Shown here: piece after piece, positions 9,142 to 17,977 of the stretch
How the letters are laid out: each line of letters begins with the position of its first letter
Numbering within the stretch: position 1 is the stretch's first letter
Assembly (NCBI RefSeq): GCF_000626635.1
Contig: NZ_CP007451.1
Location: 3,233,501 to 3,297,500, forward strand
Direction: 5' to 3'
Source of the DNA: Draconibacterium orientale
Lineage (GTDB): Bacteria > Bacteroidota > Bacteroidia > Bacteroidales > Prolixibacteraceae
Length of the DNA: 64,000 bases
Notes under the pieces: model-generated
Databases searched by the model: none
What the model was told of the DNA's origin: nothing
What the model saw: the letters and a program-made list of their open reading frames with translations, nothing else
Made by a program: the position numbers and the translations under genes

Positions 9142-10098
9142 GTGTTGAAATCAATCGTTATTATAATCGTACTTCTCATGTTTGCCAACACCTGTTTTTC
9201 GCAAAGCAGTTTAAATGGCAACGAATCTTATTTTGAAAAGAGTCATATACTGATTCAGCATATAAATGATATTGATTTGCTTTTTTCCGGCAAATCAAAC
9301 GATGTGGCATTTACTTCATCGTTTTTGATAAAAGCCTTTATCAATCAAAAAACAGAGAAGAAGCGCTTGCTTTCGTTTGGAATAAGAACTGACCTTTATA
9401 CACAACGGGAATATAGCCAGCGTTTCGATGAAAATGGCCGGTATTACAGAGGCGAATCGTTTGTAGAGATTAGTGCGGTGGAGTTTTCCTGGGTGAAATT
9501 TTTGTCGAATAACCTGGCCATTCAATTGTCGGGCGGTCCCGGTATTTTAAACAAGAAAAAACCAATTCCCGGATTGGCTTTGTGGATTCAGGGAGGAAAT
9601 GATGGTGCCGGTGGAATTCACAAAATCATTGATAGTTTTGGGAAGCAACATGGGCAGATTATTGAAGGACGAGACGTGTTGACCCATTTTATGTATTTTA
9701 ACCCCGCGGTGAGTTATTACCTCAATGTATTTCCAAAATCAGGCTATACGCCACATACTCTGGTAAGTGAAATAGGCGTTAATTTAAGCGATCAGTTTGC
9801 CGGTAACTGGTTTTTCTTCGAAAATGACCTTACCCTGCATCTTTTTCGGTTTCCGCTTTCACAAAGGTTGTTTTCGTTTGATTTAACAGGCGCGGGAGAT
9901 TTTCGTTTGCATCGGTCAGGGGTAAAATCAGACATCCGCGTAGGAACAGCAATTTCGTGGGGAAGGGCTACATTTGGATACGAACTTACAAAGCAGTATG
10001 GAAAGGCGAATGTGGAATGGGTTGATTATTACGATGACGATGATTTGTACCGGATTTACTTCAGAGTTCGGCTGGAAAAGCAAAAAGGGAATTATTGA
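9142..10098 (+). CDS. Secreted protein of unknown function
   Basis: 318 residues with a clear signal peptide (IVIIIVLLMFANTCFSQ). The rest is rich in aromatic residues and alternating polar/hydrophobic stretches, suggesting a beta-structured outer-membrane or periplasmic protein, and the C-terminal part could be a beta-barrel. The start is GTG at 9142, with TTG next to it; no ATG fits the signal peptide. I do not recognise the family. It stands alone, divergent from the Bat operon. Confidence 0.7.
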   Translation: MLKSIVIIIVLLMFANTCFSQSSLNGNESYFEKSHILIQHINDIDLLFSGKSNDVAFTSSFLIKAFINQKTEKKRLLSFGIRTDLYTQREYSQRFDENGRYYRGESFVEISAVEFSWVKFLSNNLAIQLSGGPGILNKKKPIPGLALWIQGGNDGAGGIHKIIDSFGKQHGQIIEGRDVLTHFMYFNPAVSYYLNVFPKSGYTPHTLVSEIGVNLSDQFAGNWFFFENDLTLHLFRFPLSQRLFSFDLTGAGDFRLHRSGVKSDIRVGTAISWGRATFGYELTKQYGKANVEWVDYYDDDDLYRIYFRVRLEKQKGNY

Positions 10099-10269
10099 CA
10101 AACAGGCGCTTATGGAGTAGTATTGGTGTTGAAGGTTCAGGGTGTTCAGTCCCGGTTTGGGAATTTCATCATAACTAACAGTTGATAGTTTGTAAAAGTA
10201 AGCTACAATTTAAGGTGAAGATGTCTTATTTTGTAGTTTTATACCGACGCAAAACAACTTTATAATTCT

Positions 10270-10656
10270 ATGGATGCAGAGAAATTTAAATATGAATACA
10301 AAGATTGTATTGTATTTAAGTCCTATTTTGGTTTAATAACCGTTAACGATGTGAAAGAATCCTGGCTGTATGCTATTGAGAAGGATACATTTCCGGCAGA
10401 AACTATTGGGTTTGTACTTGATTACAGGGCAGCTCATTTTGATATAGAGCCGGGGCAGCATGTCGAAATTCCTGAATTTTACCAACAAAATCCCAATGTT
10501 TTTGGAAATAAAAGAATTGCCATTGTTACTGTAAATCCTGAAGATATAGTATATCCCATGTTAATTCGTATTTGCGACCGAGGTTACGAATCGCGGCCGT
10601 TTAGTACGATGGAGGCTGCAATTCGATGGGTTTTAGAAAAGAAGCAGGGTTTATGA
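10270..10656 (+). CDS. Small cytoplasmic protein, STAS/SpoIIAA-like fold suspected
   Basis: 128 residues without signal peptide or membrane segment. The alternating strands and helices and the phrases IVFKSYFGLITVNDV, IGFVLDYRAAHFDI and FSTMEAAIRWVLE resemble the SpoIIAA-like proteins widespread in Bacteroidetes. The function is unknown. It is transcribed alone and ends at a strong shared terminator. Confidence 0.72.
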   Translation: MDAEKFKYEYKDCIVFKSYFGLITVNDVKESWLYAIEKDTFPAETIGFVLDYRAAHFDIEPGQHVEIPEFYQQNPNVFGNKRIAIVTVNPEDIVYPMLIRICDRGYESRPFSTMEAAIRWVLEKKQGL

Positions 10657-10682
10657 AGTTTGCTTCCCGAAAGCAATCAACT

Positions 10683-10717
10683 AAAAACGTCGCCCAAAAT
10701 CTTTGAGCGACGTTTTT
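10683..10717. terminator. Bidirectional terminator
   Basis: Perfect 11-bp stem AAAAACGTCGC (10683-10693) with GCGACGTTTTT (10707-10717), loop of 13 nt, A-run on one side and T-run on the other. It lies between two convergent genes (10270 plus strand, hsp20 minus strand) and can serve both. Confidence 0.9.
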
Positions 10718-10725
10718 ATTACTCC

Positions 10726-11166
10726 TTACGAAATTTTAATCTGTCTTTCAGGTTGAGGTTTTACCTCATCGCGTTTTGGCAGTATAATATGTAAAATTCC
10801 ATTGTCGTATTTGGCTGAAATCTTTTCGCCAACTACTGCATTTTCGGCAACGGTGAACGAACGTTGAAACGATTGGTAACTGAACTCTTTGCGTGTATAG
10901 TTCTCATTTTTTTCTTCTTTTTCGTTTTTCTTTTCCGAAGAAATGGTGAGCACGTTGTTTTTAAAGTTCACGTTAAAATCGTTTTTGCTCATTCCCGGAG
11001 CTGCAACCTCGATAACAAAATCATCGTCGGTTTCTTTTACGTTTACTGCCGGTAACGAAGTGTTTGTGCTCGAAAAGTTCGAGTGATCCCAATCCATCAA
11101 TTCATTGTTGAAAAACCTGTCAAAGACTGATGGAAAATACGGTTCGTTTCTTCTTGCTAATTTCAT
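10726..11166 (-). CDS. Hsp20 small heat-shock protein
   Basis: 146 residues from the chosen start. N-terminal segment MKLARRNEPYFPSVFDRFF, then an alpha-crystallin domain (residues about 35-140) with VAAPGMSKNDFNV and ILHIILPKRDE. The start at 11166 is supported by a strong ribosome binding site, AAAGGAGG, 8 nt upstream; the longer frame from 11211 would put this site inside the gene. It works as an ATP-independent holdase for unfolding proteins. No heat-shock operator was recognised upstream. Confidence 0.93.
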   Translation of the reverse strand: MKLARRNEPYFPSVFDRFFNNELMDWDHSNFSSTNTSLPAVNVKETDDDFVIEVAAPGMSKNDFNVNFKNNVLTISSEKKNEKEEKNENYTRKEFSYQSFQRSFTVAENAVVGEKISAKYDNGILHIILPKRDEVKPQPERQIKIS

Positions 11167-11660
11167 GACTTTATCCTCCTTTAACTTTTGGTTAAACAAT
11201 TCATTGAACATGCTGAAAAGAAAAAATCAAATGCCATACCATCTTTGATTTTGTGAAAATATTTCAGTGCTAAGCTGTCTGGTTGTCAGTTGGTTTGGTG
11301 CGTGTTTTGAATGTGATTGGAAGTCAGTAATTTGTAAAATGTCAAAATTTCAGTTTAGGGCCTTTATTGTTAAACAACATCTTTATCACTCTTGGTTTTA
11401 ATGAATTAATGTTTTAATTTTATTAAATAAACCTGACGCCCCATTTAAAGGGCCGCCAAATTAAAACAAACAATGAATAGTTTTAACTCCATAAATTGTT
11501 AAGTATAACGAGTAACAGCGGATGCTTTGGAGGATTAAAACCTGCTTTTAAAACAGCTAAAATTGCATTAGAAACTAAGGGATAGGATTGAAAAAGTTAA
11601 TGAACACTTTCAAAAACTTTTAGGCTTCGTTCTGAAGTCGTGTGTTTGGGGTTAACTGGG
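11167..11660. other. Intergenic region, possible small RNA upstream of an orphan terminator
   Basis: About 600 bp lie between hsp20 (leftward) and truA (rightward). A strong plus-strand terminator at 11661 has no gene before it, because hsp20 is read the other way. The sequence from about 11420 to 11660 has no convincing open frame. A plus-strand small RNA ending at the terminator is the simplest explanation, but I find no exact TAnnTTTG promoter for it. The hsp20 promoter must also lie here. Confidence 0.4.
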
Positions 11661-11697
11661 GCCGCCTCTCTGAAAAAGAGAGGCGGCTATTTTTTTG
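11661..11697 (+). terminator. Orphan intrinsic terminator
   Basis: Perfect 10-bp GC-rich stem GCCGCCTCTC (11661-11670) with GAGAGGCGGC (11678-11687), 7-nt loop, followed by TATTTTTTT. It reads rightward and lies about 70 bp before truA, with no protein gene upstream on the same strand. Confidence 0.85.
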
Positions 11698-11764
11698 CCG
11701 GTACTTTGGTTAATCTGTGCTTTCAACTTTTTCTGTAATTTTACCCCCAGATAAAACGAGAAAA

Positions 11765-12523
11765 ATGCCACAACGTTATTTTTTACAACTTAGTTACAAG
11801 GGAACCAATTACCATGGTTGGCAAATTCAGCCTAATGCTGTTTCTGTTCAGGAGGTGATGGAAGACGCACTATCAAAAATCCTGCGCGAAAAAATAGCTG
11901 TTGTTGGTGCCGGACGAACCGATACCGGTGTGCATGCCTCGTTTTTTATTCTGCATTTTGATACCCAAAATAGTATTCCCGAAAATCTGGACATCGTTTA
12001 TAAACTCAATAGTTTTTTACCATCCGATATTGCTGTGCAAAAAGTGTGGCCGGTTGATGAGGAAGCACATGCCCGGTTTAGTGCATTATCACGAACCTAT
12101 CATTATTTTATTTCTACCGAAAAAAATCCGTTTGCAACCGAAACGAGCCACAAATACCTGAAACCACTCGATGTGGACAAAATGAACCAGGCAGCATTAA
12201 GGCTTTTTAATTACACCGATTTTACCAGTTTCAGTCGCCTGCATACCGATGTAAAAACCAACAACTGCAAAATTATGCACGCCGAATGGACGAAAAATGG
12301 CGAACAATTAAAATTTACAATTAAAGCCGATCGGTTTTTACGCAATATGGTGCGTGCTATTGTAGGAACGCTGTTGGAAGTGGGGAAGAGCAAACTCAGT
12401 ATCGAACAGTTTTGTGAGATCATTGAAAAGCAGGATCGGGGGGCAGCAGGAGCATCAGCGCCGGCGCAGGGGCTATTTTTGGTGGATATTGAATACCCCA
12501 AAAAACTTATGAGTGAATGTTGA
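11765..12523 (+). CDS. truA: tRNA pseudouridine(38-40) synthase TruA
   Basis: 252 residues. Catalytic aspartate in the family motif [11 protein letters not shown]; other conserved parts are [18 protein letters not shown] at the N-terminus and [18 protein letters not shown] near the C-terminus. The ATG at 11765 gives the normal TruA N-terminus; the frame extends to 11717 without support. It converts uridines 38-40 of the tRNA anticodon arm to pseudouridine. It is transcribed alone. Confidence 0.95.
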   Translation: MPQRYFLQLSYKGTNYHGWQIQPNAVSVQEVMEDALSKILREKIAVVGAGRTDTGVHASFFILHFDTQNSIPENLDIVYKLNSFLPSDIAVQKVWPVDEEAHARFSALSRTYHYFISTEKNPFATETSHKYLKPLDVDKMNQAALRLFNYTDFTSFSRLHTDVKTNNCKIMHAEWTKNGEQLKFTIKADRFLRNMVRAIVGTLLEVGKSKLSIEQFCEIIEKQDRGAAGASAPAQGLFLVDIEYPKKLMSEC

Positions 12524-12571
12524 AATAGTTTCAAAATGTTTATTTTTTAAACAACTGTTTGTGTTCTGCAT

Positions 12572-12600
12572 TTTGTACTCTTTAAAATTATTTATCTTTG
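12572..12600 (+). promoter_or_regulatory. Promoter of B12 riboswitch transcript 1
   Basis: TTTG (12572-12575), 17 bp, TATCTTTG (12593-12600), matching the Bacteroidetes -33/-7 pattern. The predicted start of transcription is about 12606, just before the riboswitch. Confidence 0.65.
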
Positions 12601-12605
12601 TGCGC

Positions 12606-12770
12606 GTTGGTTACGCACAATTGCGTTTAGGGAATCCGGTGTAAATCCGGAACTGTACCCGCAGCTGTAAATTCAGAAAATGATCATTTCTCACGCCACT
12701 GTCGGTTCAGCCAATGACGGGAAGGCAATGATCAAAGGGAATAAGTCAGAAGACCTGCCAGCAAATGGAT
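12606..12770 (+). promoter_or_regulatory. Cobalamin (AdoCbl) riboswitch 1
   Basis: Carries the conserved B12-aptamer blocks in order: AATCCGGTGTAAATCCGGAA, CTGTACCCGCAGCTGTAA, and near the 3' end GTCAGAAGACCTGCCAGC. It lies upstream of the BtuF-BtuC-BtuD genes and should repress them when cobalamin is plentiful. No clear terminator follows, so control is probably at translation. Confidence 0.95.
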
Positions 12771-12846
12771 GAACGAACTTCGGGAACAAAGTTTCGGGAA
12801 TCAATCTATTGATTTCTGCACCTGATTTCCTGTTAATTTTAAACGG

Positions 12847-13652
12847 ATGAAGATTAAAATTCTCGTGGTATTGCTGCTTGCCGGTTTTTCGGTGTTTGCA
12901 CAGGATGTTAAACGCGTGATTTCGCTGGCACCGTCGATTACCGAAAATATTTACCTGGTTGGCGGAAAAGATAAACTTGTGGGATGTACGAGTTATTGCA
13001 TGTTGGCCTTAAATGATGGAATTGAAGAAATTGGTTCAACGGTTGATGTAAATGTGGAGAGGATTTTCGCTTTGAAACCTGACATGGTACTAACTATGAA
13101 ATTGACCAAAGCGCAGGATATTGCTACTCTTGAAAAACTGGGATTACGTGTTGAGGTGTTGGAAACGCCGCGTACTTTCGATGAAATTTGTGCCCAAACA
13201 CAACAAATCGCCGAGCTTATCGGATGCGAAGATCAATCGACAGAAGTAGTTGCAAAAGCCCGTAAAACGGTGGCCGAAATTCAGGCGAAATCGAAGCAGC
13301 TGCCTCCTTCAAAAATATTTTCCAGATTGGCGCCAATCCCGTATTTTCGGTGCTGGACAATACCTACATGAACGATTTTATGCTGTTGTGTAATGCAACA
13401 AATATTGCCTCCGGGTTAAAACACGGAACTTTAACCCGCGAAAGTGTATTGCTAAAAAATCCGGATGTGATAATCATTGCCGAAATGGGCGGTTTTGGCA
13501 AGGAAGAACGAAAGGTTTGGAATACTTACGAAGGAATGGAGGCCGTAAATAACAACAAGGTTTTTCTGATTTCTTCGGAAACAGCCTGTAGCCCAACACC
13601 GGCAAACTTTGCAAGTGCACTGAAAGATGTTTACCGTTTTATAAGCGAGTAA
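12847..13652 (+). pseudogene. btuF: BtuF-like corrinoid-binding protein, frameshifted
   Basis: Two frames together make one periplasmic binding protein of about 268 residues: signal peptide (MKIKILVVLLLAGFSVFAQ), VISLAPSITENIYLVGG, then after the shift QIGANPVFSVLDNTYMNDF. The reading frame changes at the T-run 13318-13321: adding one T gives ATA TTT TTC CAG and restores the whole family sequence. The C-terminal half starts in the other frame near 13320. It could be a sequencing error, a true null mutation, or less likely programmed slippage. The flanking btuC and btuD are intact. Substrate: cobalamin/cobinamide, from the riboswitch and neighbours. Confidence 0.85.
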
Positions 13653-13671
13653 ATCCAAAAGTTAGAGACGA

Positions 13672-14682
13672 ATGAACAGCAAATATTTAAAATGGATACT
13701 TTTTTTAGCCGCACTTTTGGTGTTGTTGCTGGTGTCTGTTTTGTTGTCGTTATCGGCCGGTGAAATAAAAGTTTCGCTGATGCAACTGCCACAAATTTTG
13801 TCGGATAAAGGCAGCATCGAATACACTGTTCTAGCAAAAATCCGTATTCCCCGAATATTGATGGCCATTGGTGTTGGCGGCGCTTTAAGCCTGTCGGGAG
13901 TGGTGTTGCAGGGTATATACCGAAACCCGCTGGTTGAGCCCTACACGCTGGGAATTTCCGGTGGTGCGGCTTTGGGAGTGGCCATTGCCATTGTTTTTGG
14001 GCTGAATACTCTGAGCTTCTTTTCGCTTCCGGCATTTGGCTTTTTGGGGGCGCTTGTTACGCTCATTGTTGTGTATCTGTTAAGTATAAAACGTGGCGGA
14101 TTAAGTATCAACAGTATGTTATTGATTGGCGTAATGGTAAGTTTTGTGTCTTCTTCGGCCATGATGTTTCTGATGTCGATTTCTACCGCCGAAAACCTGC
14201 ATAACATTGTTTTCTGGGTGATGGGATCGCTGGATGAGTCGAACAATTCTCTGATTGCCATTGCATTCTATTCATCGCTGGCCGGACTGGTAATTTCGTA
14301 CTTTTTTGCACAAACGCTGAACGCACTTCGCCTGGGTGAAGTAAAAGCACGGCACTTGGGAATAAACACCGGCGTAGCAATAAAACTGCTGTTTTTTGTG
14401 GCGTCGTTACTCACCGGAATTGCCGTTTCGGTAGCCGGAGTTATCGGTTTTGTTGGTTTGGTTATTCCGCACTTAATCCGATTGATTATCGGCAACGATT
14501 ACCGTGTCCTTTTGGCCGGTTCGTTTATGGGAGGAGCCATTTTTCTGATACTTTCCGATACCATTGCCCGAACCATTATTTCGCCAAATGAACTGCCGAT
14601 TGGCGTAATAACCGGTTTTATTGGGGGATTGGTTTTCATTATTGTGTTGAGTCGCTCCAAATCACATTTCAAACTGAATTAG
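13672..14682 (+). CDS. btuC: Corrinoid ABC transporter permease BtuC
   Basis: 336 residues of the FecCD/BtuC permease family, about ten membrane helices. Diagnostic segments are RIPRILMAIGVGGALSLSG, NPLVEPYTLGISGGAALG and GVIGFVGLVIPHLIRLI. It lies 19 bp after the binding-protein gene and 1 bp before the ATPase gene, in the operon behind riboswitch 1. It imports cobalamin or cobinamide across the inner membrane. Confidence 0.93.
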   Translation: MNSKYLKWILFLAALLVLLLVSVLLSLSAGEIKVSLMQLPQILSDKGSIEYTVLAKIRIPRILMAIGVGGALSLSGVVLQGIYRNPLVEPYTLGISGGAALGVAIAIVFGLNTLSFFSLPAFGFLGALVTLIVVYLLSIKRGGLSINSMLLIGVMVSFVSSSAMMFLMSISTAENLHNIVFWVMGSLDESNNSLIAIAFYSSLAGLVISYFFAQTLNALRLGEVKARHLGINTGVAIKLLFFVASLLTGIAVSVAGVIGFVGLVIPHLIRLIIGNDYRVLLAGSFMGGAIFLILSDTIARTIISPNELPIGVITGFIGGLVFIIVLSRSKSHFKLN

Positions 14683-14683
14683 C

Positions 14684-15484
14684 ATGGAGCAGTTTTTTCA
14701 AATATCAAATTTTTCGTGCGGATATCCGGGAAAGTTCATTCTCCAGGATATCGATTTTTCAGTGGCAAAAGGTGACATTGTGGGGATTATCGGTCCAAAC
14801 GGTTCGGGAAAAACTACTTTGTTTCGTGGAATTTCAGGAGAGCTTCCTCCGCTGAAAGGTAAAATGGAGCTGAAGGGGTTGGATACGCGAAAAATGAATC
14901 TGAAGCAGCGTGCTCAAAATATTGCCATTGTTACGCAGAATATTGAAATAGGCAGCATGACTGTGGAGGAATATGTGTTGATGGGCCGCATTCCGTATCA
15001 CAAACAATTTCAGTTTTTCGAGACCAAAGAGGATTTTGCCATTGCCGAAAAATACATGAAGCTTACGGGCGTTGACAAACTGAAAGGAAAATACATGAAT
15101 GCCTTGAGTGGTGGCGAGCAACAGCTTGCAGGAATTGCCCGTGCATTAACACAAGAACCCGATTTACTTCTGCTCGACGAGCCAACTTCGCATTTGGATA
15201 TCACGCACCAGGTTCAAACACTGAATCTCATTCGCCGCTTGAGTTGCGAACTGGGATTAACGGTTCTTATGATCATTCACGACCTGAACCTGGCCGGAGA
15301 ATATTGCGATTCGTTGATTATGATGCAGGAAGGCCATATTCGTAAAAAAGGCCTGCCGGTAGAGGTGCTTAATTATGCAGATATTGAAGCCGTTTACGAA
15401 ACCGTTGTAGTGGTGCGTACCAATCCCATCTCAAATAAACCGGTGGTATTTTTGGTGTCGGAGGAGGTGATCAAAAAAAGTTAA
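14684..15484 (+). CDS. btuD: Corrinoid ABC transporter ATP-binding protein BtuD
   Basis: 266 residues. Walker A GPNGSGKTT, signature LSGGEQQLAGIARAL, Walker B LLLLDEPTSHLD, and switch histidine in MIIHDLNLA. Typical FecE/BtuD-type ATPase. It starts 1 bp after btuC stops. Paired with BtuC and the BtuF-like protein. Confidence 0.93.
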   Translation: MEQFFQISNFSCGYPGKFILQDIDFSVAKGDIVGIIGPNGSGKTTLFRGISGELPPLKGKMELKGLDTRKMNLKQRAQNIAIVTQNIEIGSMTVEEYVLMGRIPYHKQFQFFETKEDFAIAEKYMKLTGVDKLKGKYMNALSGGEQQLAGIARALTQEPDLLLLDEPTSHLDITHQVQTLNLIRRLSCELGLTVLMIIHDLNLAGEYCDSLIMMQEGHIRKKGLPVEVLNYADIEAVYETVVVVRTNPISNKPVVFLVSEEVIKKS

Positions 15485-15495
15485 AGCGATACCTG

Positions 15496-15526
15496 GTGAT
15501 GCTCTCACTCGAAGTGAGAGTATCAC
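15496..15526. terminator. Hairpin after btuD, weak terminator
   Basis: 14-bp inverted repeat (15496-15509 with 15513-15526) with a 3-nt loop and one G-T pair, 11 bp after the btuD stop. There is no proper T-run after it, so it may only stabilise the 3' end or act with other factors. Confidence 0.45.
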
Positions 15527-15726
15527 TAATTTGTAGTTTAACTTCCCTAATAAAACAATTCGGAATTAGCTTTTCAAGAGTCTGCTAAATCATTCTTAAT
15601 GCACAATTAAGTTTTGTTGCGTTCGCTTAAGGCTTTCATATTAGCGATTTAGGAGTGCTATTAATAAGTAGAGGTATTTTCCTGCGTATCTTTTTCAATA
15701 ATATCATGCTTGTTAAAAAATGTGAC

Positions 15727-15734
15727 TATCTTTG
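15727..15734 (+). promoter_or_regulatory. Predicted -7 element for riboswitch transcript 2
   Basis: TATCTTTG, an exact TAnnTTTG match about 15 bp upstream of the second B12 riboswitch. No TTTG at the ideal distance, so only the -7 box is supported. Confidence 0.5.
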
Positions 15735-15741
15735 TCGGTGA

Positions 15742-15935
15742 ATTTAGGTTCTTAAAATTTCTGTATCAGAAATAAGATGAAAAGGGAATCCGGTGAAAAA
15801 CCGGAGCTGTACCCGCAGCTGTAAGTCCTATCCGTCGGTTGACGGATCGTGTTATTGAACCATAAGCCACTTTCTGAGGGATCGGGAGGGAAGGCATCAA
15901 TAACCGGGATGAGCCAGAAGACCTGCCATAAATTC
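15742..15935 (+). promoter_or_regulatory. Cobalamin (AdoCbl) riboswitch 2
   Basis: Conserved blocks GGGAATCCGGTGAAAAACCG, CTGTACCCGCAGCTGTAA and GAGCCAGAAGACCTGCC are all present (15784-15928). It controls the BtuB-like receptor and downstream B12 genes. Independent of riboswitch 1, which is 3.1 kb upstream; the variable arms of the two differ, so this is not a recent duplication. Confidence 0.95.
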
Positions 15936-16025
15936 AATAGTAAATAATTAAGCTTCGGGATAAAAGCTTGAGAAATATCATCCGTATTTTTCACTGATTT
16001 ATCCAAAGCTCCTTAAGTGTTTAGA

Positions 16026-17960
16026 ATGAGGAGGTTTGTAGTTTTTGGAATCGTATTGTGGGCGCTGGCTCAAAATGTAGCGGCGCAGCAGCCCTTTACC
16101 GTGTTCGACACCGTGCAGGTAGAAGAAGTAGTGAGTTATGGAAAGCTTCAGAAATACCAGTCGGGAGCAAAAATCGAACTCATTAGTGCCACGCAGTTTT
16201 CGCTGGCGCAGGATGGAAACCTGGAGCAATTGCTCTCGCGCAGTTTACCCATCGCCTTTAAAACCAATGCAGGTGGTTTGGCCACTATTCGTATTCGTGG
16301 ATCGGCACCCGATCATACCAGTTTAAATTTTGGCGGCATAAATATTAACTCGCTCACGCTGGGCCACTCCAATGTAAATAACGTTCCCATTTATCTTTTC
16401 GATAATATTGGAGTGCAGTTTGGTAGTGCCAGTTCGGTAAACGGTTCGGGAAGTATTGGAGGAGCCATTCATTTAGGCCTGCAAAACCACTGGACCAATG
16501 GTTTTAAGGCGGAAGCCCGTATTGCAAACGGATCGTTTGGAGAGCAGCTTTACGGTACAAAACTGTTTTGGGGAAACGGCAGGTTTGAAGCAGTGACCCG
16601 TGCTTTTTATTATTCGAAAACAAACGATTTTAAATTTACAAACCCCAACTACCGCGATTTTGAAAACGATATTTTTGAAATTGAGGATACGCAGCACAAT
16701 GCCAATATTAAAAATATGGGATTACTACAGGAGCTGAATTATAAGTTCAACAAAGACGAGTTCTTCATTTTTAATGTTTGGGTAGAAAATGACTGGCATC
16801 TGGTTCAGCAAAACATGCAAACAAACCTGAGTAATCCCGATTTGCGCGAAGAGTACAACGATGATCATGTGCGTATTTGGGCAGGTTATAAAAACCGCAA
16901 AAATCCCTTCAAATTCGAGATTAACGGTGGATATGTTTATGACAATGCCGTTAGCGACGAAAATACTTCCGACACCATTTCAACCCAACGCATAATTGGC
17001 GAGGCATTTATCGAACACGATTTTTCGCCCAATGCCAGCTACAAAGCCGGAGCAAAAACTACCCGTATTTATCCCTCGGTTTATGCCTATTCCAAGTCGT
17101 TGAAACACGAGGACCGGGTAGATTTGTATGCTTCGTACTATCAACGTTTTTTTAGCCGTTTAACCGCAACACTGAATTTGCGTTACGGTTATGTAACCGA
17201 TTTCGATGTGCCTTTCACGCCGTCGTTTGGACTGAACTACCTGGCGCTTTCAAAAGAAAAGTATGTGCTTCGGTTTACCGGAAATGTTGCACGTAGTTAT
17301 CGTGTCCCGACCTTTAACGACCGCTTTTGGGTGCCCGGTGGAAATCCAGATCTGAATCCCGAAAAAGGAATGAGTTACGAATTTGGATCGAAGTGGAGCT
17401 ACTGTGTTGGAGACGTTTCAGGGAATGTAAAACTGAATGCTTTCCTGATGAATGTTGACGACTGGATTTTGTGGAAAAACGGTGGTTCGTACTGGTACGC
17501 CGCGAATGTTGAAAATGTACAAAGTAAAGGACTGGAGTTTATGACCGATTGGAATTATACCCTTTGGGGATTGAAAGCCAATTCGGGACTGAACTATACT
17601 TACACTTCGGCAGAAAGAAAAAAGTCGCAGAATAATACCAATGCGCTGAACCGTCAGTTGGAGTATGTTCCGCTGCATGCCGGTAATTTTTTCACAACGG
17701 TAGCTTATAACAAATTCGATTTTACAATTGACGGAAGTTACACCGACGAGCAATTTACCGACGAGGAGCAGAAAAATATTCTCGATGCTTATGTTCTGAT
17801 GAATGTGGCTGTTGGTTACAACTGGAAAATCGACAGCCAGAATCAAATTCGAATAAACGGAATGATCAACAATGTGCTGGATACCAATTACCAGTCGAGT
17901 TGGGGCTATGCCATGCCCGGCATTGCTTACCGATTAAGTATTACGTATAAATTCAAATAA
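16026..17960 (+). CDS. btuB: BtuB-like TonB-dependent corrinoid receptor
   Basis: About 644 residues. Signal peptide (MRRFVVFGIVLWALAQNVAA), a probable TonB box near the mature N-terminus (VEEVVSYG), a plug domain (IRIRGSAPDHTSLNFGGI, GSGSIGGAIHLG) and a 22-stranded-type barrel ending with aromatic-rich strands (GIAYRLSITYKFK). The ATG at 16026 is preferred over an upstream GTG at 16017. Position directly after a B12 riboswitch and before a BtuG-like gene identifies the substrate as cobalamin/cobinamide. Confidence 0.9.
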   Translation: MRRFVVFGIVLWALAQNVAAQQPFTVFDTVQVEEVVSYGKLQKYQSGAKIELISATQFSLAQDGNLEQLLSRSLPIAFKTNAGGLATIRIRGSAPDHTSLNFGGININSLTLGHSNVNNVPIYLFDNIGVQFGSASSVNGSGSIGGAIHLGLQNHWTNGFKAEARIANGSFGEQLYGTKLFWGNGRFEAVTRAFYYSKTNDFKFTNPNYRDFENDIFEIEDTQHNANIKNMGLLQELNYKFNKDEFFIFNVWVENDWHLVQQNMQTNLSNPDLREEYNDDHVRIWAGYKNRKNPFKFEINGGYVYDNAVSDENTSDTISTQRIIGEAFIEHDFSPNASYKAGAKTTRIYPSVYAYSKSLKHEDRVDLYASYYQRFFSRLTATLNLRYGYVTDFDVPFTPSFGLNYLALSKEKYVLRFTGNVARSYRVPTFNDRFWVPGGNPDLNPEKGMSYEFGSKWSYCVGDVSGNVKLNAFLMNVDDWILWKNGGSYWYAANVENVQSKGLEFMTDWNYTLWGLKANSGLNYTYTSAERKKSQNNTNALNRQLEYVPLHAGNFFTTVAYNKFDFTIDGSYTDEQFTDEEQKNILDAYVLMNVAVGYNWKIDSQNQIRINGMINNVLDTNYQSSWGYAMPGIAYRLSITYKFK

Positions 17961-17977
17961 AAAACAAACTACAAAAA

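Noticed and set aside
13318-13325. Programmed -1 frameshifting in the BtuF-like gene
   Set aside because: No canonical X-XXY-YYZ slippery heptamer and no evident downstream structure; a one-base indel explains it better, though it is not fully excluded.
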